Source: an uncultured Lacinutrix sp. (GTDB lineage: Bacteria > Bacteroidota > Bacteroidia > Flavobacteriales > Flavobacteriaceae). Taken from it: 64,000 bases of DNA. This document shows, piece after piece, positions 8,611-16,214 of the stretch. The position numbers and the translations under genes are program-made. The notes beneath the pieces were generated by a model. That model did no database searches, was not told where the DNA came from, and worked only from the letters and a program-made list of their open reading frames with translations. The first letter of the stretch is position 1. Every line of letters begins with the position of its first letter. Location: positions 1-64,000 of the forward strand of contig CAKZMU010000086.1 in assembly GCA_937129145.1 (NCBI GenBank), written 5' to 3'.

Positions 8611-8896
8611 TTCGTTTAACGTTCCCTGTGTATGGCGTAGTGAGGCGCGCCTCACGGAGAGCCATAATTGCGCCTGATTCGCTATACACTGTGTTGTTAG
8701 TAGTTACGTGTGGAGTTCACAGGTAACCTAGCAAATATACAAAAACATAGTTGGCGCAATTAACAGGGAACGTTGGAGAGTAATTAATAGAAAGGAGAGT
8801 GTTTGCAAAACACGGTTTCTATGTGCCGCAGGCAATTACTCTCCAACTTTGGTGATATGACGTCGTTTTAATGACTTATATCAGACGTTAAACGAA
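8611..8896. repeat. 286-bp non-coding element of nested perfect inverted repeats
   Basis: The element fills most of the gap 8527-8940 and has no convincing gene. Closing arms: TTCGTTTAACG (8611-8621) and CGTTAAACGAA (8886-8896), 11 bp perfect. Inside: AACGTTCCCTGT (8618-8629) with ACAGGGAACGTT (8763-8774), 12 bp perfect, and a 13-bp perfect pair 8773-8785 with 8834-8846. Nested deeper: TATGGC/GCCATA (8631-8666) around a 16-bp palindrome containing GGCGCGCC (8640-8655); AATTGCGCC/GGCGCAATT (8666-8674, 8753-8761); ATAGAAA/TTTCTAT and GTGTTT/AAACAC in the 13-bp arm; TGATAT/ATATCA (8853-8883). This folds as one closing stem with three branches, on either strand. Confidence 0.8.
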
Positions 8897-8940
8897 TTTC
8901 GACTATTTTTTTGACAAAGTCAAGTAAAGATGTACTACAA

Positions 8941-10107
8941 TTATTTGAAGTTTTGACTTGACATTTCACTAATCAACTTTTTCATCATATCCATACCTTT
9001 TACTAATTCATCTTTTGCAATAAATTCATTGGCTCTATGTGCTTGCTCTATGGAACCTGGGCCACAAATAGCAGATTGAAAACCTTCGGCAGCAAATTGT
9101 CCAGCTTCGGCACCATAAGCGACAGTATTTAATTTTGAGTTTCCTGAAATACGTTTAACTAAATCTACAACATCATCAGTTTCTTTTGTGTCTAGATGAA
9201 TTACAGGTGGATGGTTTTCAATGGTATTAATTTTAAAATCAGGAAAAATGTGTCGTAATTCTTGTTCACGTTCTCTGCAATAGGCTTCAAATTCGTTGAT
9301 AATAGTTTCGGTTTTATCCATTGGTATGGTACGTAAATCCCAATAAAAATGAGCTTTATCTGCAATAACGTTAGGTGCAATACCACCACTAACTTGACCA
9401 ATATGAATAGAGGAGTGAGGCGGATGAAAACGTTCGTCTAATCTCTTATCTTTAATAAGTTGATTCATCTTATTTTCTAACCATAAAATAAGTCGCATAG
9501 CTTCATGAATGGCACTTACTTCTTGTTTAATCCTACTGCTATGTCCTGCTGAACCATTAACATAAGTTTCCAGAATATAAATTCCTTTTTGACCTACAAT
9601 GGGCTCCATAAGTGAAGGCTCTCCAATAATGGCATATTTTGGTGTTTCGGTGTAATGGGTTTTAATAGCATGAGCTAATTCAGAACCAGCCAAACAACCA
9701 ATTTCTTCATCATAAGAAAACGCGAAATAGATAGGTTTTTTTAAATCGGCTTTTACCATATTAGGTAATGCAGTTAAACAGCATGCTACAAAACCTTTCA
9801 TGTCGCAAGAACCTCTTCCGTAGAGTTTACCATCACCTTTATCAGTAAGCTTAAAAGGGTCTGTTGTCCACTCTTGACCTTTAACAGGCACGACATCTGT
9901 ATGACCAGAAAGAATGACGCCTCCATCAACTTGAGGACCAATTCTACAATGCAACGAGGCTTTGTTACCTTCGTTATTTGGAACAAGTGTTGTCGTGATT
10001 CCATGAGATTCGACATACTCTTTAATCCAAGTAATAATGCTCATATTGCTTTCTCCACCAAGTACTGGATACGATACGAGTTTTGCTAAAATATCTTCTA
10101 CTGTCAT
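8941..10107 (-). CDS. argE: acetylornithine deacetylase (M20 family)
   Basis: The 388-residue M20-family metallohydrolase most resembles ArgE, which removes the acetyl group from N-acetylornithine in arginine biosynthesis. Metal and catalytic motifs are intact: LSGHTDVVP, GRGSCDMKG, the general-base segment DEEIGCLAG and EPSLMEP. The length is normal. It starts one base after the stop of the YfcC-type transporter gene, so the two are co-transcribed. The transporter partner leaves open that it hydrolyses an imported acyl-amino acid rather than acting in biosynthesis; no other arg genes are near. Confidence 0.85.
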   Translation of the reverse strand: MTVEDILAKLVSYPVLGGESNMSIITWIKEYVESHGITTTLVPNNEGNKASLHCRIGPQVDGGVILSGHTDVVPVKGQEWTTDPFKLTDKGDGKLYGRGSCDMKGFVACCLTALPNMVKADLKKPIYFAFSYDEEIGCLAGSELAHAIKTHYTETPKYAIIGEPSLMEPIVGQKGIYILETYVNGSAGHSSRIKQEVSAIHEAMRLILWLENKMNQLIKDKRLDERFHPPHSSIHIGQVSGGIAPNVIADKAHFYWDLRTIPMDKTETIINEFEAYCREREQELRHIFPDFKINTIENHPPVIHLDTKETDDVVDLVKRISGNSKLNTVAYGAEAGQFAAEGFQSAICGPGSIEQAHRANEFIAKDELVKGMDMMKKLISEMSSQNFK

Positions 10108-10108
10108 A

Positions 10109-11512
10109 TTAACTATAGTTTGTTGCTACTGCAATAATCAATGCTGTAAAGGCAATAATCATTAACGTGATTAATACTGGAAAAATAAACCGAATCCATC
10201 TATCTATAGGCACACGACACATACTAAGCATTGCGATAAGTCCTCCTAAAGTTGGATTGATTAAATTGGATAGACCATCACCAATTTGAAACGCCAAAAT
10301 GGTTATTTGTCTGGTTAATCCTAGTGATTCTCCTAAAGGTAGCATTACTGGTAATGTTGCCAATGCTTGACCACTTCCTGAAGGAATAAAAAAGTTGATA
10401 ACGGATTGTGAGATTGACATACTAATTGCAGATGCATACAATGGTAAATCTTGCAGCATAATCGATAAGTTATATGAAATAGTGTCGCCAATATTTCCCA
10501 TTTCCATAAGTACTTTAATAGATGTTGCATAACCAACCATAAACGCTCCTGGTGCAGCAATTGCCACTGCTTTTAAAACAGTTTCACTCATGGTAGTGGC
10601 ACTCATTCTAGAAACAATGCCACACAATATGGCTATCATTAGAAATACGGCTGAGAGTTCATCTATTTTCCATTGATAATTAAAAACTCCATAGAGAATT
10701 ACTAACAACCCAAGCATAAAAATTGAAATCACCATCCAGTTATTACCAGACACTCTATAATTTTGAATAGGTTTTGATAAGGACATTCCACTTACATCTA
10801 AACCTTTTCCTAAACTTTTTTCGGGATGCTTTGTTATTTTTTTAAAGTATCTCACGTTATAATATGCCATAATACTTAAGCCAACAAAACAAAGTATACT
10901 TCGTAATAAAGCACCTGAAAACATTGGCAATTCAGCAATATTATGCCCTGTTCCTACAGTATATGGATTGATAGGTGAGAGCCCAAAACCTATTGTCATA
11001 GCACCAACCGAAATACCTGCTGCCAAAATTAAATCGCCACCAATTGCTAAACTAAGTACTGCGGCAATAGGTACCATGGCGATATTGTTTTCATAACCAA
11101 CAGCAACACCTAACAAGCCATAGATAAACGTCATGATTACAATGATGAGGTTTTTGTTTTTTGAACCTAGTTTTTTAACGAGTGTGCCTACGGAGTTTTC
11201 AACTGCTTTAGATTTTTCCATAAAACCAAACATGATTGCTCCAGCTAAGACAATAAAAATGATTGAAGATGCTTCTTTAAAACCTAAAGGGATAGCTTTA
11301 AACATGTCTAATAACCCAATTGGTGAGGATTCTATAATGGCATAAGAATCAGGTACCACACGAATTTTTTTATCAACTAAAATTCGTTCATAAGTTCCAG
11401 CAGGCAGTATATACGTTAGAATTGAAACTAAAATAATGATGCCAAACAACATGGTCACGGCATGTGGGATACGTTTGTACCAAGGTTTCTTTTCAAGATT
11501 GGTTTCGCTCAT
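10109..11512 (-). CDS. YfcC/DcuC-type integral membrane transporter
   Basis: The 467-residue protein has about 11-12 hydrophobic segments and the family patterns HAVTMLFGIIILVSILTYILPAGTYER near the N-terminus, GYENNIAMVPIAAVLSLAIGGD, GLSPINPYTVGTGHNIAE and NFFIPSGSGQA. These fit YfcC proteins, distant relatives of C4-dicarboxylate carriers, some of which carry basic amino acids or peptides. Its stop is one base before the start of argE. The pairing suggests uptake of an N-acyl amino acid followed by deacylation; this is inference. Confidence 0.8.
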   Translation of the reverse strand: MSETNLEKKPWYKRIPHAVTMLFGIIILVSILTYILPAGTYERILVDKKIRVVPDSYAIIESSPIGLLDMFKAIPLGFKEASSIIFIVLAGAIMFGFMEKSKAVENSVGTLVKKLGSKNKNLIIVIMTFIYGLLGVAVGYENNIAMVPIAAVLSLAIGGDLILAAGISVGAMTIGFGLSPINPYTVGTGHNIAELPMFSGALLRSILCFVGLSIMAYYNVRYFKKITKHPEKSLGKGLDVSGMSLSKPIQNYRVSGNNWMVISIFMLGLLVILYGVFNYQWKIDELSAVFLMIAILCGIVSRMSATTMSETVLKAVAIAAPGAFMVGYATSIKVLMEMGNIGDTISYNLSIMLQDLPLYASAISMSISQSVINFFIPSGSGQALATLPVMLPLGESLGLTRQITILAFQIGDGLSNLINPTLGGLIAMLSMCRVPIDRWIRFIFPVLITLMIIAFTALIIAVATNYS

Positions 11513-11550
11513 TCAGAAAAATAAATAAGAGCCTAAGATAGTATTTTCTT

Positions 11551-12783
11551 TTACGACCTCAAATTCTTAATACGCTCCAATAACGTTGGATGCGAATAAT
11601 GCATAAATACAAATGCAGGATGAGGTGTTAAGTTACTTAAACTGTTTTTCGATAATTTTTTAAGTGATGTAATTAATGGTTCTCCAGCATAGGTGTCTTT
11701 TGCATAATTATCTGCTTGATATTCAAATTTTCTAGACATCACATTCATGATTAAACCTGTTATTTCACTTATAGGACTATATAATAATCCGAAAGCTATT
11801 AAACCAATATGAAAACTAGGAATTTCCACTCCTAAGGCATTTGATAACAAAGGGTTTGAAATCAATAATGACAAAATAAATAACGTTAAGCCAGTTAACA
11901 GGATAGATGCAGAGAGATTAAAAATAATGTGCTTGCGTTTGTAATGTCCAACTTCGTGAGCTAAGACAGCTACAATTTCTTCGTCATCTAAATCTTTAAT
12001 TAAAGTATCATAAAGTGTCACACGTTTTTCACTACCAAATCCTGAGAAATACGCATTGGCTTTTGTGCTTCGCTTTGAGCCATCAATAACAAATATTTTA
12101 TTGAGTTTGAAGCCAACAGTTTGCGCGTATTCTGCTATTTTAGTTCGTAATTCACCATCTTCTAATGGTGTTTGTTTATTAAACAGTGGCACAATGAGTT
12201 TTGAATAAAACATATTCATAAACAAAGAAAATACAGCTACTAAAGCCCAAGCATAGAGCCAGAAATTGCTTCCTGTTGCTTCGTAAAACCAAATGATTAA
12301 GGCTAAAATACCACCTCCAATAATGGCAAGCATCAACCAACCTTTTATTTTGTCAAGAATGAAAGTTTTAATTGTTGTTTTATTGAATCCGAATTTTTCT
12401 TCAATAACGAATGTTTTATAATACGAAAAAGGTGTTGTTATAATATCGCTTGCCAACATAATAATTCCAAAGAAAACAAGTGCAACAACAATACTATTTT
12501 CGCTAAATCCTCTAGCAATATTATCAACATATTCAAAGCCATCAAAATAGAAAAAAGCAAGAGTTAGGATTAAAGAAAAAGTAGAGGTAATATTTGAAAA
12601 TCGATGATTGGTCGCTTTATAGGCTTGCGATTTTTTGTATTCATCTTTATCATATACATCTTGTAATTCAATAGGCAATGCATCGTTAAAATGTTTGGCG
12701 TTAAGCGTACTTAATATTTTATCAACTATAAAATTGATAATGATAATTGCTATGATGATGTAAAAAAGTATTGTAGAAGTCAT
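11551..12783 (-). CDS. M48-family (Ste24/CAAX-type) membrane zinc metalloprotease
   Basis: The 410-residue protein has several transmembrane helices at the N-terminus, the zinc-binding AHEVGH motif (HExxH) near residue 275 and the third ligand in FEYQADNYA near residue 350. This is the arrangement of Ste24-type CAAX proteases and HtpX relatives. The length fits Ste24 better than HtpX. It probably degrades or processes inner-membrane proteins. The gene stands alone: the transporter operon ends upstream of it on the same strand and the REP/GIY-YIG unit begins 35 bases beyond its start. Confidence 0.88.
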   Translation of the reverse strand: MTSTILFYIIIAIIIINFIVDKILSTLNAKHFNDALPIELQDVYDKDEYKKSQAYKATNHRFSNITSTFSLILTLAFFYFDGFEYVDNIARGFSENSIVVALVFFGIIMLASDIITTPFSYYKTFVIEEKFGFNKTTIKTFILDKIKGWLMLAIIGGGILALIIWFYEATGSNFWLYAWALVAVFSLFMNMFYSKLIVPLFNKQTPLEDGELRTKIAEYAQTVGFKLNKIFVIDGSKRSTKANAYFSGFGSEKRVTLYDTLIKDLDDEEIVAVLAHEVGHYKRKHIIFNLSASILLTGLTLFILSLLISNPLLSNALGVEIPSFHIGLIAFGLLYSPISEITGLIMNVMSRKFEYQADNYAKDTYAGEPLITSLKKLSKNSLSNLTPHPAFVFMHYSHPTLLERIKNLRS

Positions 12784-12817
12784 TTTGTAATATTGTAAGG
12801 CTAAAATAAAAAGTATT

Positions 12818-12840
12818 TGTCACACTGAGCGCAGTCGAAG
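12818..12840 (+). repeat. REP-like 23-bp repeat, left copy
   Basis: TGTCACACTGAGCGCAGTCGAAG matches the inverted right copy at 13181-13203 at 21 of 23 positions. It ends three bases before the stop codon of the GIY-YIG gene. The core CTGAGCGCAGTCGAAG is, from general familiarity, a frequent intergenic repeat in Bacteroidota genomes. The two copies point the GTCGAAG ends towards the gene and have TGTCA outer ends. Confidence 0.85.
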
Positions 12841-12843
12841 TGC

Positions 12844-13158
12844 TTATTTACCAAAGTACTTGTAATGAGTTGCATTTCTACATTCGGCTAGTATTTGAAG
12901 CATATCAAAATCATTATTGATTAATGCTTCTTTTTTTGCTCTAGTCCATCCTTTAATTTTCTTTTCAAAATATATGGCTTGCAGAACATCATTAAAAACT
13001 TGCTGAAATTTTAGTTCTAATGGTCTTCTTTTAAAGGTGTAGCAGTTATGATTTTTTCCAGCTTTGTGTTCGTTTAGGCGTTTATCTAGGTTGTTTGTAA
13101 TTCCTGTATAATAGGATTTATCTGAACACTTTAGAATATAGACATAATAAGTAAACAT
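12844..13158 (-). CDS. small GIY-YIG nuclease-domain protein
   Basis: From the ATG at 13158 the protein has 104 residues and is essentially one GIY-YIG domain: YVYILKC and YYTGIT give the two GIY-YIG strands, the catalytic Arg lies in LDKRLNEH and the catalytic Glu in AIYFEKKIKGW. This matches the UvrC-N/URI-like single-domain family. The frame is open up to 13242, but that longer version would translate the REP repeat (CQSERSRR), so I reject it. The whole gene sits between inverted REP-like repeats in the gap between two housekeeping genes. It could be a nuclease linked to spread of the repeat; that is inference. Confidence 0.88.
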   Translation of the reverse strand: MFTYYVYILKCSDKSYYTGITNNLDKRLNEHKAGKNHNCYTFKRRPLELKFQQVFNDVLQAIYFEKKIKGWTRAKKEALINNDFDMLQILAECRNATHYKYFGK

Positions 13159-13180
13159 ATTGTTTTTAAGTGTTAAAGGT

Positions 13181-13203
13181 CTTCGACTGCGCTCAGACTG
13201 ACA
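13181..13203 (-). repeat. REP-like 23-bp repeat, right inverted copy
   Basis: CTTCGACTGCGCTCAGACTGACA on the plus strand is the reverse complement of the left copy at 12818-12840 with two adjacent mismatches. It lies 22 bases upstream of the GIY-YIG start and 7 bases after the stop of the RNA methyltransferase. No target-site duplication is visible outside the pair (left flank GTATT, right flank TCCAG). Confidence 0.85.
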
Positions 13204-13210
13204 TCCAGTT

Positions 13211-14008
13211 TTAATTAAAATTTCGCTGTCTTTTAGCCTCAAAAATCAATATCCCTGCAGCAACAGATACGTTCATGGAATCAATATCTCCTTGCATTGG
13301 TATGATAATATTTTGAGTTGAACTTTCAAGCCATTCATCACTCAACCCTGTGGCTTCAGTACCAACTACAATGGCTGTTGGTTGGGTGTAATCTTGTGTA
13401 TGATAATCTGCTGAAACTTGTAATGCTGCACAATAGATATTAATATCATTTTCTTTTAAATAATTAATAACCTCGTGTGTCGAGCCAGTTGCAATCTGGT
13501 TGGTAAATACGCAACCAACGCTTGAGCGAATAATATTTGGGTTGTACATATCAGTTTTTGGGTTGGCGATAATCACAGCATCTACATTGGCAGCATCAGC
13601 TGTTCTCAATAAAGCGCCAATATTACCTGGTTTTTCAGGAGCTTCGGCAACTAAGATTAATGGATTTTCTGTGTTGAGTTTTAGTTCACTTAACTCTAAA
13701 GGTTTAGTTTTTGCAACAGCCAAAATACCTTCGGTAGTTTTGCGATGTGCTAATTTTTGATAAACATCTTTCGAAATTTCTATGGTGTTTAGCTGCTTGG
13801 TTGTTAAGTCGTTTAGTTGTTCTACAGAAAATAGTTCAGGATAAAATAAAACAGTTTCTAATTCGTAGTTTCCTTTAATTGCTAGCTCTATTTCACGCTC
13901 TCCTTCAATTAAAAACTGTCCAGAGTTATTACGATTTCTAGATTTTTCTTTTAATTGAACCAGTTCTTTAATTAACTGATTTTGTATGCTTGAAATTTTC
14001 TTTACCAT
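13211..14008 (-). CDS. TrmH/SpoU-family RNA 2'-O-methyltransferase
   Basis: The 265-residue protein has an N-terminal substrate-binding domain (GQFLIEGEREIELA) and the SPOUT knot domain with all three motifs: EKPGNIGALLRTADA (motif 1), IVVGTEATGLSDEWL (motif 2) and IPMQGDIDSMNVSVAAGI (motif 3). It transfers methyl from S-adenosylmethionine to a ribose 2'-OH in rRNA or tRNA; RlmB-like 23S guanosine is the most likely target but not proven. The start ATG is at 14008. Confidence 0.92.
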   Translation of the reverse strand: MVKKISSIQNQLIKELVQLKEKSRNRNNSGQFLIEGEREIELAIKGNYELETVLFYPELFSVEQLNDLTTKQLNTIEISKDVYQKLAHRKTTEGILAVAKTKPLELSELKLNTENPLILVAEAPEKPGNIGALLRTADAANVDAVIIANPKTDMYNPNIIRSSVGCVFTNQIATGSTHEVINYLKENDINIYCAALQVSADYHTQDYTQPTAIVVGTEATGLSDEWLESSTQNIIIPMQGDIDSMNVSVAAGILIFEAKRQRNFN

Positions 14009-14082
14009 TGTCGCAAAAATAAATAATAAAAGTAATTAAGTACTTTAGTAAACGACAAAGCTTTCAACTAAAACCACTAAAA

Positions 14083-14871
14083 ATGAAAAAAACACTCATT
14101 ATTACATTGAGTCTTATTGCTTTTCTGTCTTGCAAAGAAGAGAAAAAGCAAGAAAATTATAAAGACGCCGAACTGAATGTGACCACCTCAGTTTATCCTG
14201 AATCAATCACTAAAATTTTTGATTCTCATGGAAGTATTGATGGATGGAATGGCTTTGAAAGCTTATATTATGAGATTGAAAAACCTAGCGTTAACGACAC
14301 CTATAATATTGCTTTAAAAAGCCGAAAATCACTTATCGATTATGAGCATCATCAATTAGGATTCGATGGTGAAAATGTTTGGCTAAAGAATTTGGATACA
14401 GTACAATACAAGTCCAACCCTAAGTTTTATTACAACCTGATGTTTTATTTTTACGCTATGCCTTTTGTATTAGGAGATGATGGTATTAATTATGGTCAAG
14501 CTGAAGCATTAGATTTTGAAGGCACATCATATCCTGGAATATTAATTTCTTATGAAGATGGAGTGGGTGAATCTCCAGACGATGAGTATATCTTGTACTA
14601 CCATCCTGAAACTCATAAAATGGAATGGCTAGCTTATACAGTTACGTTTTTCTCTAAACAAAAAACTAAAAAGTTTAGTCTTATAAGATACTCAGAATGG
14701 GAAGATGTTAATGGATTGCTTTTGCCAAATAAGTTGCAATGGCACCAATTTGATGGAGAAAATATTGGTGATATCCGTAATGAGGTTAAGTTTGTTAATT
14801 CTAGACTTACAAAGGATTTACCGAAAGACGATATGTTTACTGTACCAGATAGTACAATGATAGTTAATTAA
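14083..14871 (+). CDS. DUF6503-like lipoprotein
   Basis: The 262-residue protein has a lipoprotein signal (MKKTLIITLSLIAFLSC) and a single beta-rich domain. Patterns such as FDSHGSIDGWNGFESLYYEI, HHQLGFDGENVW and a C-terminal DDMFTVPDS fit the flavobacterial DUF6503 family; the function of the family is unknown to me. It is probably attached to the outer or inner membrane. It is transcribed alone, opposite to its neighbours, and ends in a strong palindromic terminator. Confidence 0.75.
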   Translation: MKKTLIITLSLIAFLSCKEEKKQENYKDAELNVTTSVYPESITKIFDSHGSIDGWNGFESLYYEIEKPSVNDTYNIALKSRKSLIDYEHHQLGFDGENVWLKNLDTVQYKSNPKFYYNLMFYFYAMPFVLGDDGINYGQAEALDFEGTSYPGILISYEDGVGESPDDEYILYYHPETHKMEWLAYTVTFFSKQKTKKFSLIRYSEWEDVNGLLLPNKLQWHQFDGENIGDIRNEVKFVNSRLTKDLPKDDMFTVPDSTMIVN

Positions 14872-14873
14872 AT

Positions 14874-14903
14874 AAAAAGGCGAGCTAATTAGCTCGCCTT
14901 TTT
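14874..14903. terminator. bidirectional Rho-independent terminator
   Basis: GGCGAGCTAATTAGCTCGCC (14879-14898) is a perfect 20-base palindrome flanked by AAAAA and TTTTT, giving a hairpin with T-runs on both strands. It separates the convergent DUF6503-like and amidohydrolase genes. Confidence 0.9.
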
Positions 14904-14919
14904 AGTAAGGTTAAAACAA

Positions 14920-16203
14920 TTATTGTCCTTGGTATTTATTGCGGTATCGTTTCCAAAGTTCCGTTTGGTGTGTTTCTAAGCTTATAGCTCTCCCATCAAT
15001 AAAAGCATGAGTGAGTTGATTGCCTATCATATCCAAAGCATCGCCTTTACTAACAAATAGCGTTGCATTTTTACCAACTTCAATGGTTCCTAATTGGTCA
15101 TCAATTCCTAAGATTTTAGCAATGTTAGATGTAATTAGTTTTAAAGCATCCTCCTTAGCCATTCCTTGACCAACCACTTGTCCTGCATAAAAAGGTAAGT
15201 TACGTGTTTGGAAGTTATTACTATGTCCTTGAATGCCTACTAAAACTCCTGCGTCTGCTAATAATTTTGGATTTTTAAATGGTAAATCATAATCATGATC
15301 TTCACTTGCAGGAACTGTATGCGTACGGTTTACTAGCACAGGAATATTATTGCTTTTTAATAAACCAGCAACAGTATGGGCTTGATAACCTCCAACAATT
15401 ACCATTTTCACACCATTTTCAACTGCAAAATTAACAGCATCTGTAATGCCTTTTTCATCATCAACATGGATAAATAATTTTTGCGAACCATCAAATAGTC
15501 CTTCCATAGCTTCAAAAGGTAAATTTTTTGTTGTACGCTTTCCTTTTAAATAGGCTTTACTTTCATTTACAAAATTTACAATATCATTTACTTGTTTACC
15601 ATAATTGCTATTAGGTCTTAAACCTGCAGGTTCACCTAGCCACCAGCGACCTCTTGATAAACTACTTGGCCAATTTAAATGGATACCGTCATCAGCTTTT
15701 ATAGCAGCATCTTCCCAATTCCATGCATCTAATTGCATGATGGATGATGTTCCAGATATTCTGCCTCCTTTTGGAATTACTTGCGCTGTTAAAATACCAT
15801 TAGGGCGCATGGATTCTACCACTTTAGATTCGGCATTATAAGCAATTAAACTGCGAACATGAGGAATCATGCTTCCCATTTCAACTTGGTCGTTACTAGC
15901 ATTTACACTATTAATTTCAACAAGACCTAAACTTGTGTTTGCGGCTATAAAACCTGGATAAATATGCTTTCCAGAGGCATCAACTACTTGTCCTTTAGTA
16001 GCCGTACTTGAGTTTCCTACTGCTTGAATTTTTCCGTTTTCAAATACAACCGTTCCGTTTTCTATAACAGTTCCATTACCAACATGAATCGTTGCTCCAG
16101 TGATTGTAATGGCTTGTGTTTGTTTGTTTGCTGGTGTTTGTTGCGCAAAAGTTAACGAGCAACATAACATTAAAACTAAATATGTATATATCTTTTTTGT
16201 CAT
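14920..16203 (-). CDS. amidohydrolase-family protein with degenerate metal site
   Basis: The 427-residue protein has a signal peptide (to about residue 20, ending FAQQ) and an imidazolonepropionase-like amidohydrolase fold, with the C-terminal dihydroorotase-type signature IEVGKNATLFV. The normal metal-binding HxH after PGFID is replaced: the segment reads IYPGFIAANTSLGL. The usual late Asp region also looks altered (GIQGHSNNF). The protein is therefore unlikely to be a normal zinc hydrolase. It lies 11 bases downstream of a second, 986-residue paralogue, and the two may form a complex in the periplasm. Substrate unknown. Confidence 0.85.
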   Translation of the reverse strand: MTKKIYTYLVLMLCCSLTFAQQTPANKQTQAITITGATIHVGNGTVIENGTVVFENGKIQAVGNSSTATKGQVVDASGKHIYPGFIAANTSLGLVEINSVNASNDQVEMGSMIPHVRSLIAYNAESKVVESMRPNGILTAQVIPKGGRISGTSSIMQLDAWNWEDAAIKADDGIHLNWPSSLSRGRWWLGEPAGLRPNSNYGKQVNDIVNFVNESKAYLKGKRTTKNLPFEAMEGLFDGSQKLFIHVDDEKGITDAVNFAVENGVKMVIVGGYQAHTVAGLLKSNNIPVLVNRTHTVPASEDHDYDLPFKNPKLLADAGVLVGIQGHSNNFQTRNLPFYAGQVVGQGMAKEDALKLITSNIAKILGIDDQLGTIEVGKNATLFVSKGDALDMIGNQLTHAFIDGRAISLETHQTELWKRYRNKYQGQ

Positions 16204-16214
16204 AATTTCTTGTT

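Noticed and set aside
8611..8896. A classical attC integron site
   Set aside because: The ends match the RYYYAAC/GTTRRRY patterns, but the length is far above typical attC, and no integrase or cassettes are near.
13158..13242. An N-terminal extension of the GIY-YIG protein up to 13242
   Set aside because: The extra codons read through the REP-like repeat and are not similar to the family; the ATG at 13158 gives a normal domain start.
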